64,000 nucleotides of DNA from an uncultured Lachnospiraceae bacterium. GTDB taxonomy: Bacteria; Bacillota; Clostridia; Lachnospirales; Lachnospiraceae. The stretch spans positions 62,001 to 126,000 of the forward strand of contig CAJTOO010000013.1 in the NCBI GenBank assembly GCA_910577735.1. Direction: 5' to 3'. The position numbers and the translations under genes were made by a program. Positions within the stretch are counted from its first letter, which is position 1. Each line of letters opens with the position of its first letter. This document shows, one piece after another, positions 34,136 through 43,810 of this stretch. Under the pieces are notes generated by a model, which ran no database searches, was not told the DNA's origin, and saw nothing but the letters and a program-made list of their open reading frames with translations.

Positions 34136-34732
34136 TCACAGCACCAGCTCATGCCCATGGTCTTTGAGCCATTTACGGTGGGTGCGGTAGTCAGGGCAGA
34201 CATCTGCCACCGCCTGCCAGAAGGCGGACGAATGGTCCATGTGCGTCAGGTGGCACAGTTCATGCACCACCACATAGTCTAAGACCGCGGGCGGTGCCAG
34301 CATGAGGCGCCAGTTAAAAGACAGGGTGCCCCTGGCGCTGCAGCTGCCCCAGCGGGTCTTTTGGTCACGGATGGTGATACGATGATATTCGCCGCCGGTA
34401 AGCGACTGAAAGTAAGAGACTCTTTTGGGAAAATATTCCCGGGCGGCTTCCAGATATCTCTTTTCCAAAGCGGCACGCTGGGTATCGTTTAAGTCCGATA
34501 CGGGGCGTGTTCTGGCCTGTTCCATCACTTCCAGATAGTGGGTGATGATCCAGTGCTGCTTTTCTAAAAGGATGTGCTGAATCTCCAGGCTGGATGTGCC
34601 AAGGGGTACCCGCAGGGTGAGTTTTCCTTCGGAAGAGATGCTGATTCCGCAGGTTTTGCGGCGGCTGTGGATGACTGTGTAGGGCAGATCGTAGAGTCTG
34701 CTCTGGTATTTTATTCTGTAAATATTATCCAT
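34136..34732 (-). CDS. YgjP-type metal-dependent peptidase (DUF45)
   Basis: A 198-residue cytoplasmic protein of the YgjP/SprT-like M48 family. The zinc motif HELCHLTHMDHSSAFW (His-Glu-x-x-His plus a distal His) and the preceding TRWGSCSARGTLSFNW segment are diagnostic. Start at 34732 is used because AAGGGAA lies seven bases upstream; an in-frame ATG at 34822 has no ribosome site. Biological substrate unknown. Confidence 0.85.
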   Translation of the reverse strand: MDNIYRIKYQSRLYDLPYTVIHSRRKTCGISISSEGKLTLRVPLGTSSLEIQHILLEKQHWIITHYLEVMEQARTRPVSDLNDTQRAALEKRYLEAAREYFPKRVSYFQSLTGGEYHRITIRDQKTRWGSCSARGTLSFNWRLMLAPPAVLDYVVVHELCHLTHMDHSSAFWQAVADVCPDYRTHRKWLKDHGHELVL

Positions 34733-35055
34733 GTGAAGATTCCCTTGTCTGTTGTGATACTGTTTCCTGATTTCCTGCTTTAATAAGGAAACTGTCTGGT
34801 GGTATCGAAAGATACTAATCATTATATACCATACTGTACAGGAAAAGCCAAGAGACAGAGAATAGAATCGGCTGCCTTTCTTACGTTAGTCAAAAGCAGC
34901 AGGGGCGATAGAGCAGCGGGAAAAACCAGCAGGAAAATAAATGGGATTTTATGGACAAAAACCTGGTATTTGTGCTAGTATGATGAAGGTAATAGGAAGC
35001 AAAGATAATTGAATGGATGTAAGGAACAGATTGGATAAAAGCAGGGGTATATTGC

Positions 35056-35853
35056 ATGAGTGAAAGAACCAGGGAGCCGGGCAGGACAGCCGTGGACAGG
35101 GAGAGAAGATCTTCTGGACAGCCGGTAAAGAAAAAGAGGCCGCCACAGAGTCAGGGCTCCGGTACAGCAGCGAAAAAGAAGAGGCCGGCCAGTGCGGGGA
35201 ATAAAAAGAAGCCTGCGGCGAAAAGAGCCGCTGCATCTTCCCGTAAAAAGGCAAGAATGGCGGACGACAGAATCAGACGGACATCTGGGAGAATCGGCAG
35301 AGAGGAAGATGAGCGCATGTCCAGCCGGGACAAAGAGCGTGCCAGAAGAAGGCAGGAGCGCTTGAGACGGGTCAGAAGGCAGAAGATGATCATGGCGGCG
35401 TCTGTCACGGTCATCGTGTTATGTCTGCTTACGATTCTGATCATTTTCTTGTCGCCCGCAAAGAGTATTGTGAGTCTGTCCAAAGGTGATAAGTATGCCG
35501 GAAATGAGGAGTATGACAAGGCCTTGGAAGCTTATCAGGAGGCGCTGGAAATCAATGAGAAGTCTGTGCGGGCATACCGGGGAGCAGCGGGCTGTTATCG
35601 CATGAAAGGACAGATAGAGGAAGCGGAACAGATTCTTTACACCGGCTGGGAGAAGACCAAAGATGAGGGGATTCTGGGATATTATAACAAGCTTCTCATC
35701 AATGAGGCAGTGGAGGATATCAATGCCGGAAACTGTACCCAGACTACGATGGACAAGTTAAATCAGGTGCTTATGAACGATCCACAGAATCAGGATGCGT
35801 TATCGCTGAGAGATATCTGTAAGGAACGGCTTTCCCCAGGGGAAGCTCAATAA
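35056..35853 (+). CDS. Membrane-anchored TPR protein
   Basis: A 265-residue protein. Residues 1-105 are a very basic, Lys/Arg/Ser/Pro-rich cytoplasmic tail; a single membrane segment lies about 110-132 (MAASVTVIVLCLLTILIIF); the extracellular part contains TPR-like repeats (YDKALEAYQEALEINEKSVRAYRGAAGCYR cut about 152-180). It is followed after 26 bases by gpmI. Function unknown; the arrangement suggests a scaffold at the membrane. The 233-base gap upstream (34823-35055) shows no gene. Confidence 0.75.
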   Translation: MSERTREPGRTAVDRERRSSGQPVKKKRPPQSQGSGTAAKKKRPASAGNKKKPAAKRAAASSRKKARMADDRIRRTSGRIGREEDERMSSRDKERARRRQERLRRVRRQKMIMAASVTVIVLCLLTILIIFLSPAKSIVSLSKGDKYAGNEEYDKALEAYQEALEINEKSVRAYRGAAGCYRMKGQIEEAEQILYTGWEKTKDEGILGYYNKLLINEAVEDINAGNCTQTTMDKLNQVLMNDPQNQDALSLRDICKERLSPGEAQ

Positions 35854-35879
35854 AAGTTAAAGGAAAAGGAGATAAAATC

Positions 35880-37424
35880 ATGGGAAGAAAGAAACCTGCG
35901 GTATTGATGATCTTGGATGGCTATGGCCTGAATGAAAAGACAGAAGGAAATGCGGTTGCCCTGGCTAAAACGCCGGTGATGGATAAGCTGATGACAGAGT
36001 ATCCGTTTGTGAAAGGAAATGCCAGCGGTATGGCGGTAGGTCTGCCGGATGGTCAGATGGGCAATTCCGAAGTGGGTCATCTGAATATGGGTGCTGGCCG
36101 CATTGTATATCAGGAGCTGACCAGGATCACCAAGGAGATTCAGGACGGTACATTCTTTGAGAATCCGGCATTGCTTAATGCAGTGAACAACTGTAAGCAA
36201 AAGGACTCCTCCCTGCATATGTTCGGCCTTTTATCGGATGGCGGCGTACACAGCCACAATACACATCTGTATGGGCTTCTGGAACTGGCAAAGAGGAACG
36301 GCCTTTCCAAAGTGTATGTTCACGCTTTCTTAGACGGACGTGACACACCGCCTGCCAGCGGCAAGGGCTTTGTGGAAGACTTAGAAGCAGAGATGGCAAA
36401 GATTGGAGTGGGCGAAGTAGCTACCGTGACAGGACGCTACTATGCAATGGACCGTGATAATAACTATGATAGAGTGGAAAAGGCATATCTGGCGCTTACC
36501 AAGGGAGAAGGACTGGAGGCAGAAAGCGCACCGGCCGGGATTCAGGCATCCTATGACAGAGAAGAGACAGATGAATTCGTGAAGCCTACTGTGGTGAAGA
36601 AGAATGGGGCTCCGGTAGCAACCATTCAGGATGGTGATTCTGTAATCTTCTTTAACTTCCGTCCGGATCGCGCAAGGGAGATTACCAGAAGTTTCTGTGA
36701 TGATGACTTTAAGGGATTTGCAAGGGAGAAGAGACTGGATCTGACCTATGTGTGCTTCTCTGATTATGACCCCACAATCCCCAACAAGGAAGTGGCGTTC
36801 CACAAGATTTCAGTCACCAATACGTTTGGTGAATGGCTTGCGGCAAACCACATGAAGCAGGCCAGACTGGCGGAAACGGAGAAGTATGCTCATGTGACAT
36901 TCTTCTTTAACGGCGGTGTGGAGGAACCTAACGAGGGTGAGGAAAGAATTTTGGTTAACTCCCCCAAAGATGTGGCGACTTATGACTTGAAGCCTCAGAT
37001 GAGCGCATATGAAGTCTGTGACAAGCTGGTGGAGGCGATTAAGTCCCATACCTACGATGTGATTATCATCAACTTTGCAAATCCGGATATGGTAGGACAT
37101 ACAGGTGTGCAGGAAGCTGCCATCAAGGCGGTGGAAGCTGTGGACGAGTGTGTGGGACGCGCAGTGGAAGCCATTAAGGAAGTGGACGGCGTGCTGTTCA
37201 TCTGTGCTGACCATGGTAATGCGGAACAGTTGATTGATGAGGAGACGGGAGCGCCCTTTACGGCACACACCACCAATCCGGTGCCTTTTATCCTGGTGAA
37301 TGCGGATCCTTCTTATAAGCTTCGCGAGGGCGGGTGCCTGGCAGACATCGTGCCTACGCTCATTGAATTGATGGGAATGGAACAGCCTGGCGAAATGACA
37401 GGAAAGTCCCTGTTAGTGAAGTAA
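35880..37424 (+). CDS. gpmI: 2,3-bisphosphoglycerate-independent phosphoglycerate mutase
   Basis: A 514-residue manganese-dependent glycolytic enzyme converting 3-phosphoglycerate to 2-phosphoglycerate. The nucleophile Ser is in GNSEVGHLNMG (Ser63); metal ligands are in ILDGYG near the start and in the C-terminal ICADHGNAE and TAHTTNPVPF. Length (510-515) is standard. ATG at 35880 has AAAGGAGAT upstream. Enolase, the next glycolytic enzyme, is 9 kb downstream in the same orientation. A strong terminator follows. Confidence 0.97.
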   Translation: MGRKKPAVLMILDGYGLNEKTEGNAVALAKTPVMDKLMTEYPFVKGNASGMAVGLPDGQMGNSEVGHLNMGAGRIVYQELTRITKEIQDGTFFENPALLNAVNNCKQKDSSLHMFGLLSDGGVHSHNTHLYGLLELAKRNGLSKVYVHAFLDGRDTPPASGKGFVEDLEAEMAKIGVGEVATVTGRYYAMDRDNNYDRVEKAYLALTKGEGLEAESAPAGIQASYDREETDEFVKPTVVKKNGAPVATIQDGDSVIFFNFRPDRAREITRSFCDDDFKGFAREKRLDLTYVCFSDYDPTIPNKEVAFHKISVTNTFGEWLAANHMKQARLAETEKYAHVTFFFNGGVEEPNEGEERILVNSPKDVATYDLKPQMSAYEVCDKLVEAIKSHTYDVIIINFANPDMVGHTGVQEAAIKAVEAVDECVGRAVEAIKEVDGVLFICADHGNAEQLIDEETGAPFTAHTTNPVPFILVNADPSYKLREGGCLADIVPTLIELMGMEQPGEMTGKSLLVK

Positions 37425-37469
37425 ACAGCGCAAGCACCATAAAGGTGCTGATGGAATAACAATGATAGA

Positions 37470-37505
37470 AAAGGTATGCATGCTTTCAGTATGCATACCT
37501 TTTTG
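37470..37505 (+). terminator. Terminator of gpmI
   Basis: AAGGTATGCAT (37471-37481) pairs perfectly with ATGCATACCTT (37491-37501) over 11 bp, followed by TTTT. It lies about 45 bases after the stop. Confidence 0.92.
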
Positions 37506-37558
37506 TGTGCAAAGAAACCAAGCGGATATGTGCTAAAAAGTCATATATGGCAGATGGG

Positions 37559-37611
37559 TTGACAGATTCCACAAGATATTGTATATTAGGTGTACCATCA
37601 TAAATAGTACA
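37559..37611 (+). promoter_or_regulatory. Promoter and operator of the GntR/ABC locus
   Basis: TTGACA (37559-37564), 17-base spacer, TATATT (37582-37587), followed at the expected transcript start by TGTAC (37591-37595) and GTACA (37607-37611), an 11-base-spaced dyad of the type bound by YtrA-family regulators. This suggests autoregulation of the locus. Confidence 0.65.
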
Positions 37612-37657
37612 GTTGGTATATATATGAGAAACGGTGGAATGAGGGAAAGGGGAAGGC

Positions 37658-38017
37658 ATGATTATCATTGATTACAAGGACACAAGACCCATATATGAAC
37701 AGATTGTAGACAAGTTCAAGATGCTGATACTGCGCGGTGTTTTACAGGCAGATGAACAGATGCCATCTGTGCGTAATCTGGCTATGGAACTTTCCATTAA
37801 TCCGAACACGATTCAGAAGGCCTATGCGGAACTTGAACGACAGGGATTTATTTATGCAGTCAAGGGCAGAGGAAACTTTGTATCGGGTGATGGCAAGCTG
37901 GTAGAAGAACGTAAATGCGAATGTATACAGAAGATTCTGGAGTTGGCCAAAGAGGTGCTGGAAATTGGCATGACCAAGATAGAACTGATTCGGGAGATTG
38001 AACAGCTGCAGATATGA
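37658..38017 (+). CDS. GntR-family regulator, YtrA subfamily
   Basis: A 119-residue regulator with a GntR winged helix (RPIYEQIVDKFKMLILRG, SVRNLAMELSINPNTIQKAYAELERQGF) and only a short C-terminal helix, which defines the YtrA subfamily usually found with ABC exporters. ATG at 37658 has AAGGGGAAGG upstream. First gene of a locus with ATPase and permease; likely represses it until cell-envelope stress or an antimicrobial is present. Confidence 0.9.
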   Translation: MIIIDYKDTRPIYEQIVDKFKMLILRGVLQADEQMPSVRNLAMELSINPNTIQKAYAELERQGFIYAVKGRGNFVSGDGKLVEERKCECIQKILELAKEVLEIGMTKIELIREIEQLQI

Positions 38018-38039
38018 CAGACGGAAAGCGAGGAGATTT

Positions 38040-38945
38040 ATGATAGAGATACATAATCTGACGAAGAATTTTGATAAGATCAAGGCAGTCGATGAAGTCA
38101 GTGTTACCATCAAAGAGAAGACGGTGTTTGGACTGATCGGTACAAACGGGGCAGGGAAGAGTACGGTGCTTCGTATGGTGGCTGGCGTGTTAAAGCCGGA
38201 TGAGGGTACAGTGGCAGTGGATAATATGCCTGTTTATGATAATGTGGAGGCAAAGAAGAAACTGTTTTTTATTGCGGATGAACCTTATTTCTTTGCCAAT
38301 GCCAATGCACAGACTATGGAGCATTACTACAGCAGCGTGTATGAAAATTTTGATAAAGTGGAATTTTATAAATATCTGGAGAAGTTCAATTTGGATAAGA
38401 GAAGGCGGATCGGTACTTTTTCCAAGGGCATGAAGAAGCAGCTGGCGCTGCTTTTGGGTATCTGCGCACACACGAAATACATTCTCTGCGATGAGACCTT
38501 TGATGGTCTTGATCCGGTGATGCGTCAGGGCATTAAATCCATCTTTGCCAAAGAGATGGAAGAGCGGGGCCTGACACCGGTGATTGCGTCCCATAACTTG
38601 AGGGAGCTGGAAGACATCTGTGATCATGTGGGGCTTTTACATAAAGGCGGTGTACTGTTGTCCAAGGATCTGGAAGATATGAAGTGTAATATTCAGAAGA
38701 TACAGTGTGTGTTCTCGTCTACAGAAGATGAATTAAAAGTATTAAATGGTCTTACAGTATTGAAGAAAGAGCAGAGAGGATCATTGTGCACGGTTACTGT
38801 GAGGAGTACGAGAGAGGAAGTGGAGGCGAGGTTTGCCACAGTGGATATGATATTTTATGAGGTGCTTCCTCTGTCACTGGAAGAGATATTTATCAGCGAA
38901 ACGGAGGTAGTAGGTTATGACATCAAAAAACTCATTCTGGGCTAG
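38040..38945 (+). CDS. ABC transporter ATP-binding protein
   Basis: A 301-residue ATPase of the BcrA/YtrB exporter type. Walker A GTNGAGKS (about 37-44), signature FSKGMKKQLALLLG and Walker B YILCDETFDGLDP, with a C-terminal extension typical for drug/peptide exporters. ATG at 38040 follows GAGGAG; an in-frame ATG at 37998 lies within the GntR gene and has no ribosome site. It overlaps the permease gene by 29 bases. Confidence 0.92.
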   Translation: MIEIHNLTKNFDKIKAVDEVSVTIKEKTVFGLIGTNGAGKSTVLRMVAGVLKPDEGTVAVDNMPVYDNVEAKKKLFFIADEPYFFANANAQTMEHYYSSVYENFDKVEFYKYLEKFNLDKRRRIGTFSKGMKKQLALLLGICAHTKYILCDETFDGLDPVMRQGIKSIFAKEMEERGLTPVIASHNLRELEDICDHVGLLHKGGVLLSKDLEDMKCNIQKIQCVFSSTEDELKVLNGLTVLKKEQRGSLCTVTVRSTREEVEARFATVDMIFYEVLPLSLEEIFISETEVVGYDIKKLILG

Positions 38946-41073
38946 CAGCAGGGAAAATCATAAGCGAAGAATCTGGGTCTGGGTTGTGGCAGTTATGTCA
39001 CAGATGCTGGTATACAGTTCCATGACGATGATATATTTAAGCAGGATTAAGAATCAGTATGAAATGGGTGCGTTCCGGACCGTGGAGGCCTTTCGCCAGG
39101 CTATGTATCAGGCGGCCAGGGATGCGCTTGCCTTCTCCGATAATCTGTGGCCGGTGATTGTCTTTCTGGGGGCTGTTATTGGAATGCAGGGATTTTCGTA
39201 TTTGTATGACAGACGAAAAGTGGACATGTATCACAGTGTGCCGGTATCGAAGCAAAAGCGTTTTTGGGTTATTTATGTGAATGGTATTATCATTTATCTG
39301 ACAGGTAATCTGGTGGGACTCACGACAGGTACTGTCATAGCAGCAGCTCAGAGGGCGGTTAACGTGGATGTGCTGGCCAATCAGGGGCTTGCTTTTGTCT
39401 GGAATTTCCTGTTTTTTTTGTTTATATACCATGCCATGATGCTGGCCTTGATGCTTACAGGCAGCCGGTTTGTCACACTGTGTGTGTTTGGCGCACTCAT
39501 GTTGTATGAAATAGTGGCATATTGGATTCTGGAAAGCATGAAGTGGTCATTTTTTAAGACAGCGACCAGCTATTATCTGTATGGAAATCCGAAAGTATCA
39601 CCGCTATTTGACTGTATGAATGAGGGGTTGGACATCAAAAACGCATCGGACGCGGCAGAAGCGGCCAGACTGTGTCTGCCTATTTGTGGCAAATGGTTCG
39701 TGATTGCGGCAGTGGTTCTTGCGGTGGCATATTTTTGCTATGTTAAAAGGCAGTCTGAGGCAGCTGGGAAAGCAATAGTCTATCGTGTTGTGGAACCGAT
39801 TATCAAGATTGCGGTAGTTATACCGGCAGGGCTCATAGTCGGTATGATCGTATATGAAACATCCTTTAATAATGAAATGCTGATGGTGATCGGCATGCTT
39901 GTGAGCGGTGTGATTTTCTGTGCGGTGATGGAGGTACTGTTTGCCTTTGATATCAAAAGTCTTTTTCATCATCTTTGGTCAGGAGGCATCGCACTTGCGG
40001 GTATTTTGGCAGTATTTTGCATCTATAAGTGGGATCTTATCGGGTATGATAGATATATACCGGATGGAAATGAAGTAGATAGTATTGCAATTTCAGTGTC
40101 CGGATACTATGATAGCTATTGGAATGAAAATTTTGAGTATATTAGTCAGGCGGATTTTGAGAAGGAGCATATGTTCCTGACGGATACAGAGCCTGTTCTG
40201 ACACTTGCGAGACAGTTTCAGGCGGCTGACAGAGAAAAGATGGCGGACGCCAGAAGCGTGCAGGTGTTATATCGGCTTAAGTCCGGCAGAGAGGTGAATC
40301 GTTGCTTTATGGTTGACTATGAGGATGACAACGCCCAGGATCAGCTGAATCGGATTTTGAGCTCAGAAGCATATAAGAAGGGCGTCTTCCAGGATATGGC
40401 AGATGTGATTTCCCTGGATAAACTGGTGAGTATGACTTATTCCAACGGGGCTGTTAAAGTGACAATTCCCAAAGAAGCGGCAAAGAAGATTAAGGAAGCC
40501 TGGATGAAAGATATGGAGCAGTATGACTTTACGCTGGTGAGGGAGAATCATCCGTGCGGGCAGATTAATTTACAATATATCAATTATATTTCCAACCGCA
40601 TGCTTGTCTATGAGGGGTTTGAAAATACGATTGCCTGTCTGCAGGAACTGGAAGTTTATTATCCGGTGAAGCTCAACGCTGAGGATATAGACTGTATTAC
40701 TGTGACCAATTATCATAATGAACTTCTTGAGCAGAATGACGATCCGGAAGATGCAATAGCACGGGAAACCTATTCTGCCGTGGGCGCGCTGGAAGCGGAG
40801 TTCGCGGAAGCTGTTTACGTGGATTATACGGTGCGGGAGACCTTCTATGAAGAGGAACAGATTTCAGAAATACTGGAGAATATTCATCCTATGTGGATGG
40901 TATCGGAGTATGCGGCTCCTGAGGCAACGGAATCTGGTTATGGGATAGAAGTAGTGTTTAGGAAGGATACTGCGTATCCTTATGAGAGGGATTCCTATTA
41001 TTTCAATTATTATTTCCTGGGCGGTCAGGTTCCGGATTTTGTGGTGGAAGCGACGGCGTATGAAGAACCATGA
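38917..41073 (+). CDS. ABC transporter permease with large C-terminal domain
   Basis: A 718-residue membrane protein. Residues about 20-375 contain six to eight hydrophobic segments like ABC-2-type permeases (RMDKVDMYHSVPVSKQKRFW-like loop: RRKVDMYHSVPVSKQ at about 90-104). The rest (about 385-718) is a soluble, acidic region containing many aromatic residues and no recognised motif; I recall a DUF6449 label for such permease tails, which I cannot verify. Start at 38917 has GGAGG nine bases upstream. It forms an exporter with the preceding ATPase under the YtrA-type regulator. Overlaps the next ATPase gene by ATGA. Confidence 0.82.
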   Translation: MTSKNSFWASSRENHKRRIWVWVVAVMSQMLVYSSMTMIYLSRIKNQYEMGAFRTVEAFRQAMYQAARDALAFSDNLWPVIVFLGAVIGMQGFSYLYDRRKVDMYHSVPVSKQKRFWVIYVNGIIIYLTGNLVGLTTGTVIAAAQRAVNVDVLANQGLAFVWNFLFFLFIYHAMMLALMLTGSRFVTLCVFGALMLYEIVAYWILESMKWSFFKTATSYYLYGNPKVSPLFDCMNEGLDIKNASDAAEAARLCLPICGKWFVIAAVVLAVAYFCYVKRQSEAAGKAIVYRVVEPIIKIAVVIPAGLIVGMIVYETSFNNEMLMVIGMLVSGVIFCAVMEVLFAFDIKSLFHHLWSGGIALAGILAVFCIYKWDLIGYDRYIPDGNEVDSIAISVSGYYDSYWNENFEYISQADFEKEHMFLTDTEPVLTLARQFQAADREKMADARSVQVLYRLKSGREVNRCFMVDYEDDNAQDQLNRILSSEAYKKGVFQDMADVISLDKLVSMTYSNGAVKVTIPKEAAKKIKEAWMKDMEQYDFTLVRENHPCGQINLQYINYISNRMLVYEGFENTIACLQELEVYYPVKLNAEDIDCITVTNYHNELLEQNDDPEDAIARETYSAVGALEAEFAEAVYVDYTVRETFYEEEQISEILENIHPMWMVSEYAAPEATESGYGIEVVFRKDTAYPYERDSYYFNYYFLGGQVPDFVVEATAYEEP

Positions 41074-41876
41074 GACCGGTTGGCGTCATGGAACCGGGTT
41101 GTGTAAGAGCCAGTCAGGAAACGGAGGAGACGGTGGAAGGGCAGAAAAAGGCAGAGCCTGTGATTACAGTGAAGAATCTTTATAAGATATATCGGGTCGG
41201 CGATGAGCGGGTGCGTGCGTTAAATGGCGTCAGTTTTACCATAAACCGGGGAGATTTCTGTTCCATTGTGGGCACCTCCGGTTCCGGTAAGTCCACACTT
41301 TTAAATATGCTGGCAGGCTTAGAAAAGCCGACTAAGGGTGAGATTGTGATTGCCGGGGAACACATGGAGCAAAAGAGTGAGAACCAGTTAGTTGCTTTTC
41401 GCAGAGAGCATATTGGCTTTATCTTTCAGTCTTTTAATCTGATGGGCACCATGAACGCCATTGAAAACGTGGCGCTTCCCCTGACATTTCAGGGCATGGA
41501 TAAGAAAAGGCGCAACAGGAAGGCAGAGGAGATGCTTGATCTGGTGGGACTTACCAGTCACAAGAAACATAAACCCAATCAGATGTCCGGTGGACAGCAG
41601 CAGCGTGTGGGGGTGGCCCGCGCCCTGGTGGTGGAGCCGGAGATTATCTTTGCGGATGAGCCTACCGGCAATCTGGACTCCAATACCTCGGTGGAGGTCA
41701 TGAATCTGATGAAGAAAGTGGTGCGGGAGAAGAACCAGACTCTGGTGATGGTCACCCATGATAATTACCTGGCCGGGTTTGCCGATGTGGTTTTGCGTAT
41801 CCGGGATGGTAAGATCATAGAGATAGAGGATCGTAGAGGAGAGGATATCCCGGATGAGATTGCGGTGAAGGCATGA
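41070..41876 (+). CDS. ABC transporter ATP-binding protein (MacB/LolD type)
   Basis: A 268-residue ATPase with an N-terminal extension of about 30 residues. Walker A GTSGSGKS (about 67-74), Q-loop FQSFNLMGTM, signature MSGGQQQRVGVARAL, Walker B IIFADEPTGNLDS and the MVTHD switch identify the MacB/LolD/FtsE family. The ATG overlaps the previous permease stop. It probably powers the FtsX-type permease encoded two genes downstream (43811), with the CARDB-like surface protein between them. Confidence 0.92.
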   Translation: MRPVGVMEPGCVRASQETEETVEGQKKAEPVITVKNLYKIYRVGDERVRALNGVSFTINRGDFCSIVGTSGSGKSTLLNMLAGLEKPTKGEIVIAGEHMEQKSENQLVAFRREHIGFIFQSFNLMGTMNAIENVALPLTFQGMDKKRRNRKAEEMLDLVGLTSHKKHKPNQMSGGQQQRVGVARALVVEPEIIFADEPTGNLDSNTSVEVMNLMKKVVREKNQTLVMVTHDNYLAGFADVVLRIRDGKIIEIEDRRGEDIPDEIAVKA

Positions 41877-41971
41877 CGGGTATGCAGGGCGTGTGAGTAA
41901 TATGGTATACTGATAAGACAGTCAAGGACTGCGTGAGAATGTAGGATGACAGAAATCTGGAAGGTGAAAAG

Positions 41972-43804
41972 ATGAGTGGAAGAAGACAAAAGGCAGGGAG
42001 CAGATTGATGAAGGGGAGAAATACCAGGAAGATGATAAGTATCATAGCACTTGGAATTTCCCTGATGCTTCTTATCGTGTTTGTGGCTCCTGCCGGGATG
42101 ATGAGTCAGGTGTATGCCACCGAGGACAGGAAGGAAAATGAAGAGGAAGAGGTCAGTGAGAACCACACGAAGGTAGAGTATCTGGAACGATCTTCAGACC
42201 GTGTGATTACAGATGATGACCGGGCGGACGCGGATGCAGATATGCTTTATTACATGCAGAGTCTGGAAGTCCGTTATAAGCTGGATGAAAAGGTGATGGA
42301 GAACCTACATAAAGTGTTTGACAGTGCGGTATACTATATTGCCAACACGGAGATGACGCTTACGGAATTGTGGGCCTATGTATCCAGCACCAAATCTTCC
42401 ATGGAGTCTGCGGCTGTGGAAAAAGTCACCATGACTACCAGTGAATTTCTGCAGGTGGCGGATAACTGGGAGACCCCGATTGTCAGTTATGGTCAGTCGG
42501 TTTCTATTGTGCTTCCTATTGTGAATTTCGGCACGGAGGAATTAAATGATCTGATCATAGAGCCCACAACATCCACCCTGGTGACAGAGTGGCCCTTCGA
42601 GCCGGACATGACGAACTATCTGCAGACGGAGCCTTTTATTCCAGGTTGTGACACTAAGGAAGCGGCCATGGCAAACCGCAGGGAATTTACCTTCCATTTC
42701 ACCACCAGAAGTGATGTGATGAGCGGTTATTACCCTTTGAAATTTAAAGTTTCCTATACAAAGGCCGGGATCCGCAGCGAGGAGCCCATAGAACTGACGG
42801 TGTATGTCAAGACCATTGGTAAGCCGGGCAGCGGCATCATCGGCGGCAGCGGACAGGAATCTTCCGGTTCTAAGCCGCGTATTGTGGTGACTGGATTTGA
42901 GACAAATCCGGATAAGGTGTATGCCGGGGATACCTTTACCCTGACGATTCATGTGAAAAATACGGCTAAAGATACTGCTGTGACCAATGTGCTGTTTGAC
43001 ATGCAGGCGGCCCAGGAGGGGGAGGATAAGACCAATACCTATTCGGCGTTTCTGCCCACTTCCGGTTCCAGTTCTGTTTATATGGAGCGGATTGGAGCGG
43101 ACACAGCGGCGGATATTGTGATCGAGATGACAGCAAAAGCAGATCTGGCACAGAAACCCTATGTGCTTGATCTGAATATGAAATATGATGCAAGTACCAT
43201 GTTTGACCTGACTGATAAGGCCAGCGTGTCCATACCGATTTTACAGGAGAGCCGTTTTGATACCAGCATCCCGGAGGTGGTGCCTTCTGATATTCAGGTG
43301 GGTTCTCAGTCCAATGTGATGTTCAGTATCTATAATACCGGCAAGACTACATTATATAATGTGCAGGTGAAATTCAAGGGAGATTCCATAGAGGAGGCCT
43401 CTGCCTTTGTGGGCAATCTGCAGTCCGGCAATACCGGCAATGTGGACGTGATGCTGACCGGTGCTGCGGCAACGATGGATGACGGTACCATTGTCATGGA
43501 GATTTCCTATGAGGACGAGGCAGGCAATGTGACCACCCAGGAAAAGACCATCACGCTGTTGGTAAATGAAGTTTTCATGGATGATATGATGATGGAAGGT
43601 GATATGATGGGTGGAGACATGATGATGGAAGAAGAACAAGGACCTAAGAAAGGGCTGATTATCGGACTGGTGGCAGCCAGTGTGATTGTAGTTGTGGCAG
43701 TGCTTGTTGTATTTTTAAAATTGCGTAAGAAGAAAAAGGCTGCCCAGGCGTTAGCGGAAGAAATCGCTGATCTGGAGAAAGAACTGGGTCAGGATGAGGA
43801 GTAA
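41972..43804 (+). CDS. Surface-anchored CARDB/COG1361-like protein of the ABC locus
   Basis: A 610-residue exported protein. An N-terminal hydrophobic segment (about 21-42) is followed by an acidic region, then a series of Ig-like beta domains (VYAGDTFTLTIHVKNTAKDTAV, NVMFSIYNTGKTTLYNVQVKF cut at 310-480) of the CARDB/NEW3 kind found in S-layer-like proteins. Near the C terminus is a striking Met/Asp/Glu/Gly run (about 535-560; DDMMMEGDMMGGDMMMEEE), then a membrane segment (about 566-586) and a basic cytoplasmic tail. ATG at 41972 follows AAGGTG. Its place between ATPase and FtsX-like permease suggests an extracellular partner of the transporter. Confidence 0.82.
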   Translation: MSGRRQKAGSRLMKGRNTRKMISIIALGISLMLLIVFVAPAGMMSQVYATEDRKENEEEEVSENHTKVEYLERSSDRVITDDDRADADADMLYYMQSLEVRYKLDEKVMENLHKVFDSAVYYIANTEMTLTELWAYVSSTKSSMESAAVEKVTMTTSEFLQVADNWETPIVSYGQSVSIVLPIVNFGTEELNDLIIEPTTSTLVTEWPFEPDMTNYLQTEPFIPGCDTKEAAMANRREFTFHFTTRSDVMSGYYPLKFKVSYTKAGIRSEEPIELTVYVKTIGKPGSGIIGGSGQESSGSKPRIVVTGFETNPDKVYAGDTFTLTIHVKNTAKDTAVTNVLFDMQAAQEGEDKTNTYSAFLPTSGSSSVYMERIGADTAADIVIEMTAKADLAQKPYVLDLNMKYDASTMFDLTDKASVSIPILQESRFDTSIPEVVPSDIQVGSQSNVMFSIYNTGKTTLYNVQVKFKGDSIEEASAFVGNLQSGNTGNVDVMLTGAAATMDDGTIVMEISYEDEAGNVTTQEKTITLLVNEVFMDDMMMEGDMMGGDMMMEEEQGPKKGLIIGLVAASVIVVVAVLVVFLKLRKKKKAAQALAEEIADLEKELGQDEE

Positions 43805-43810
43805 GAAAGA

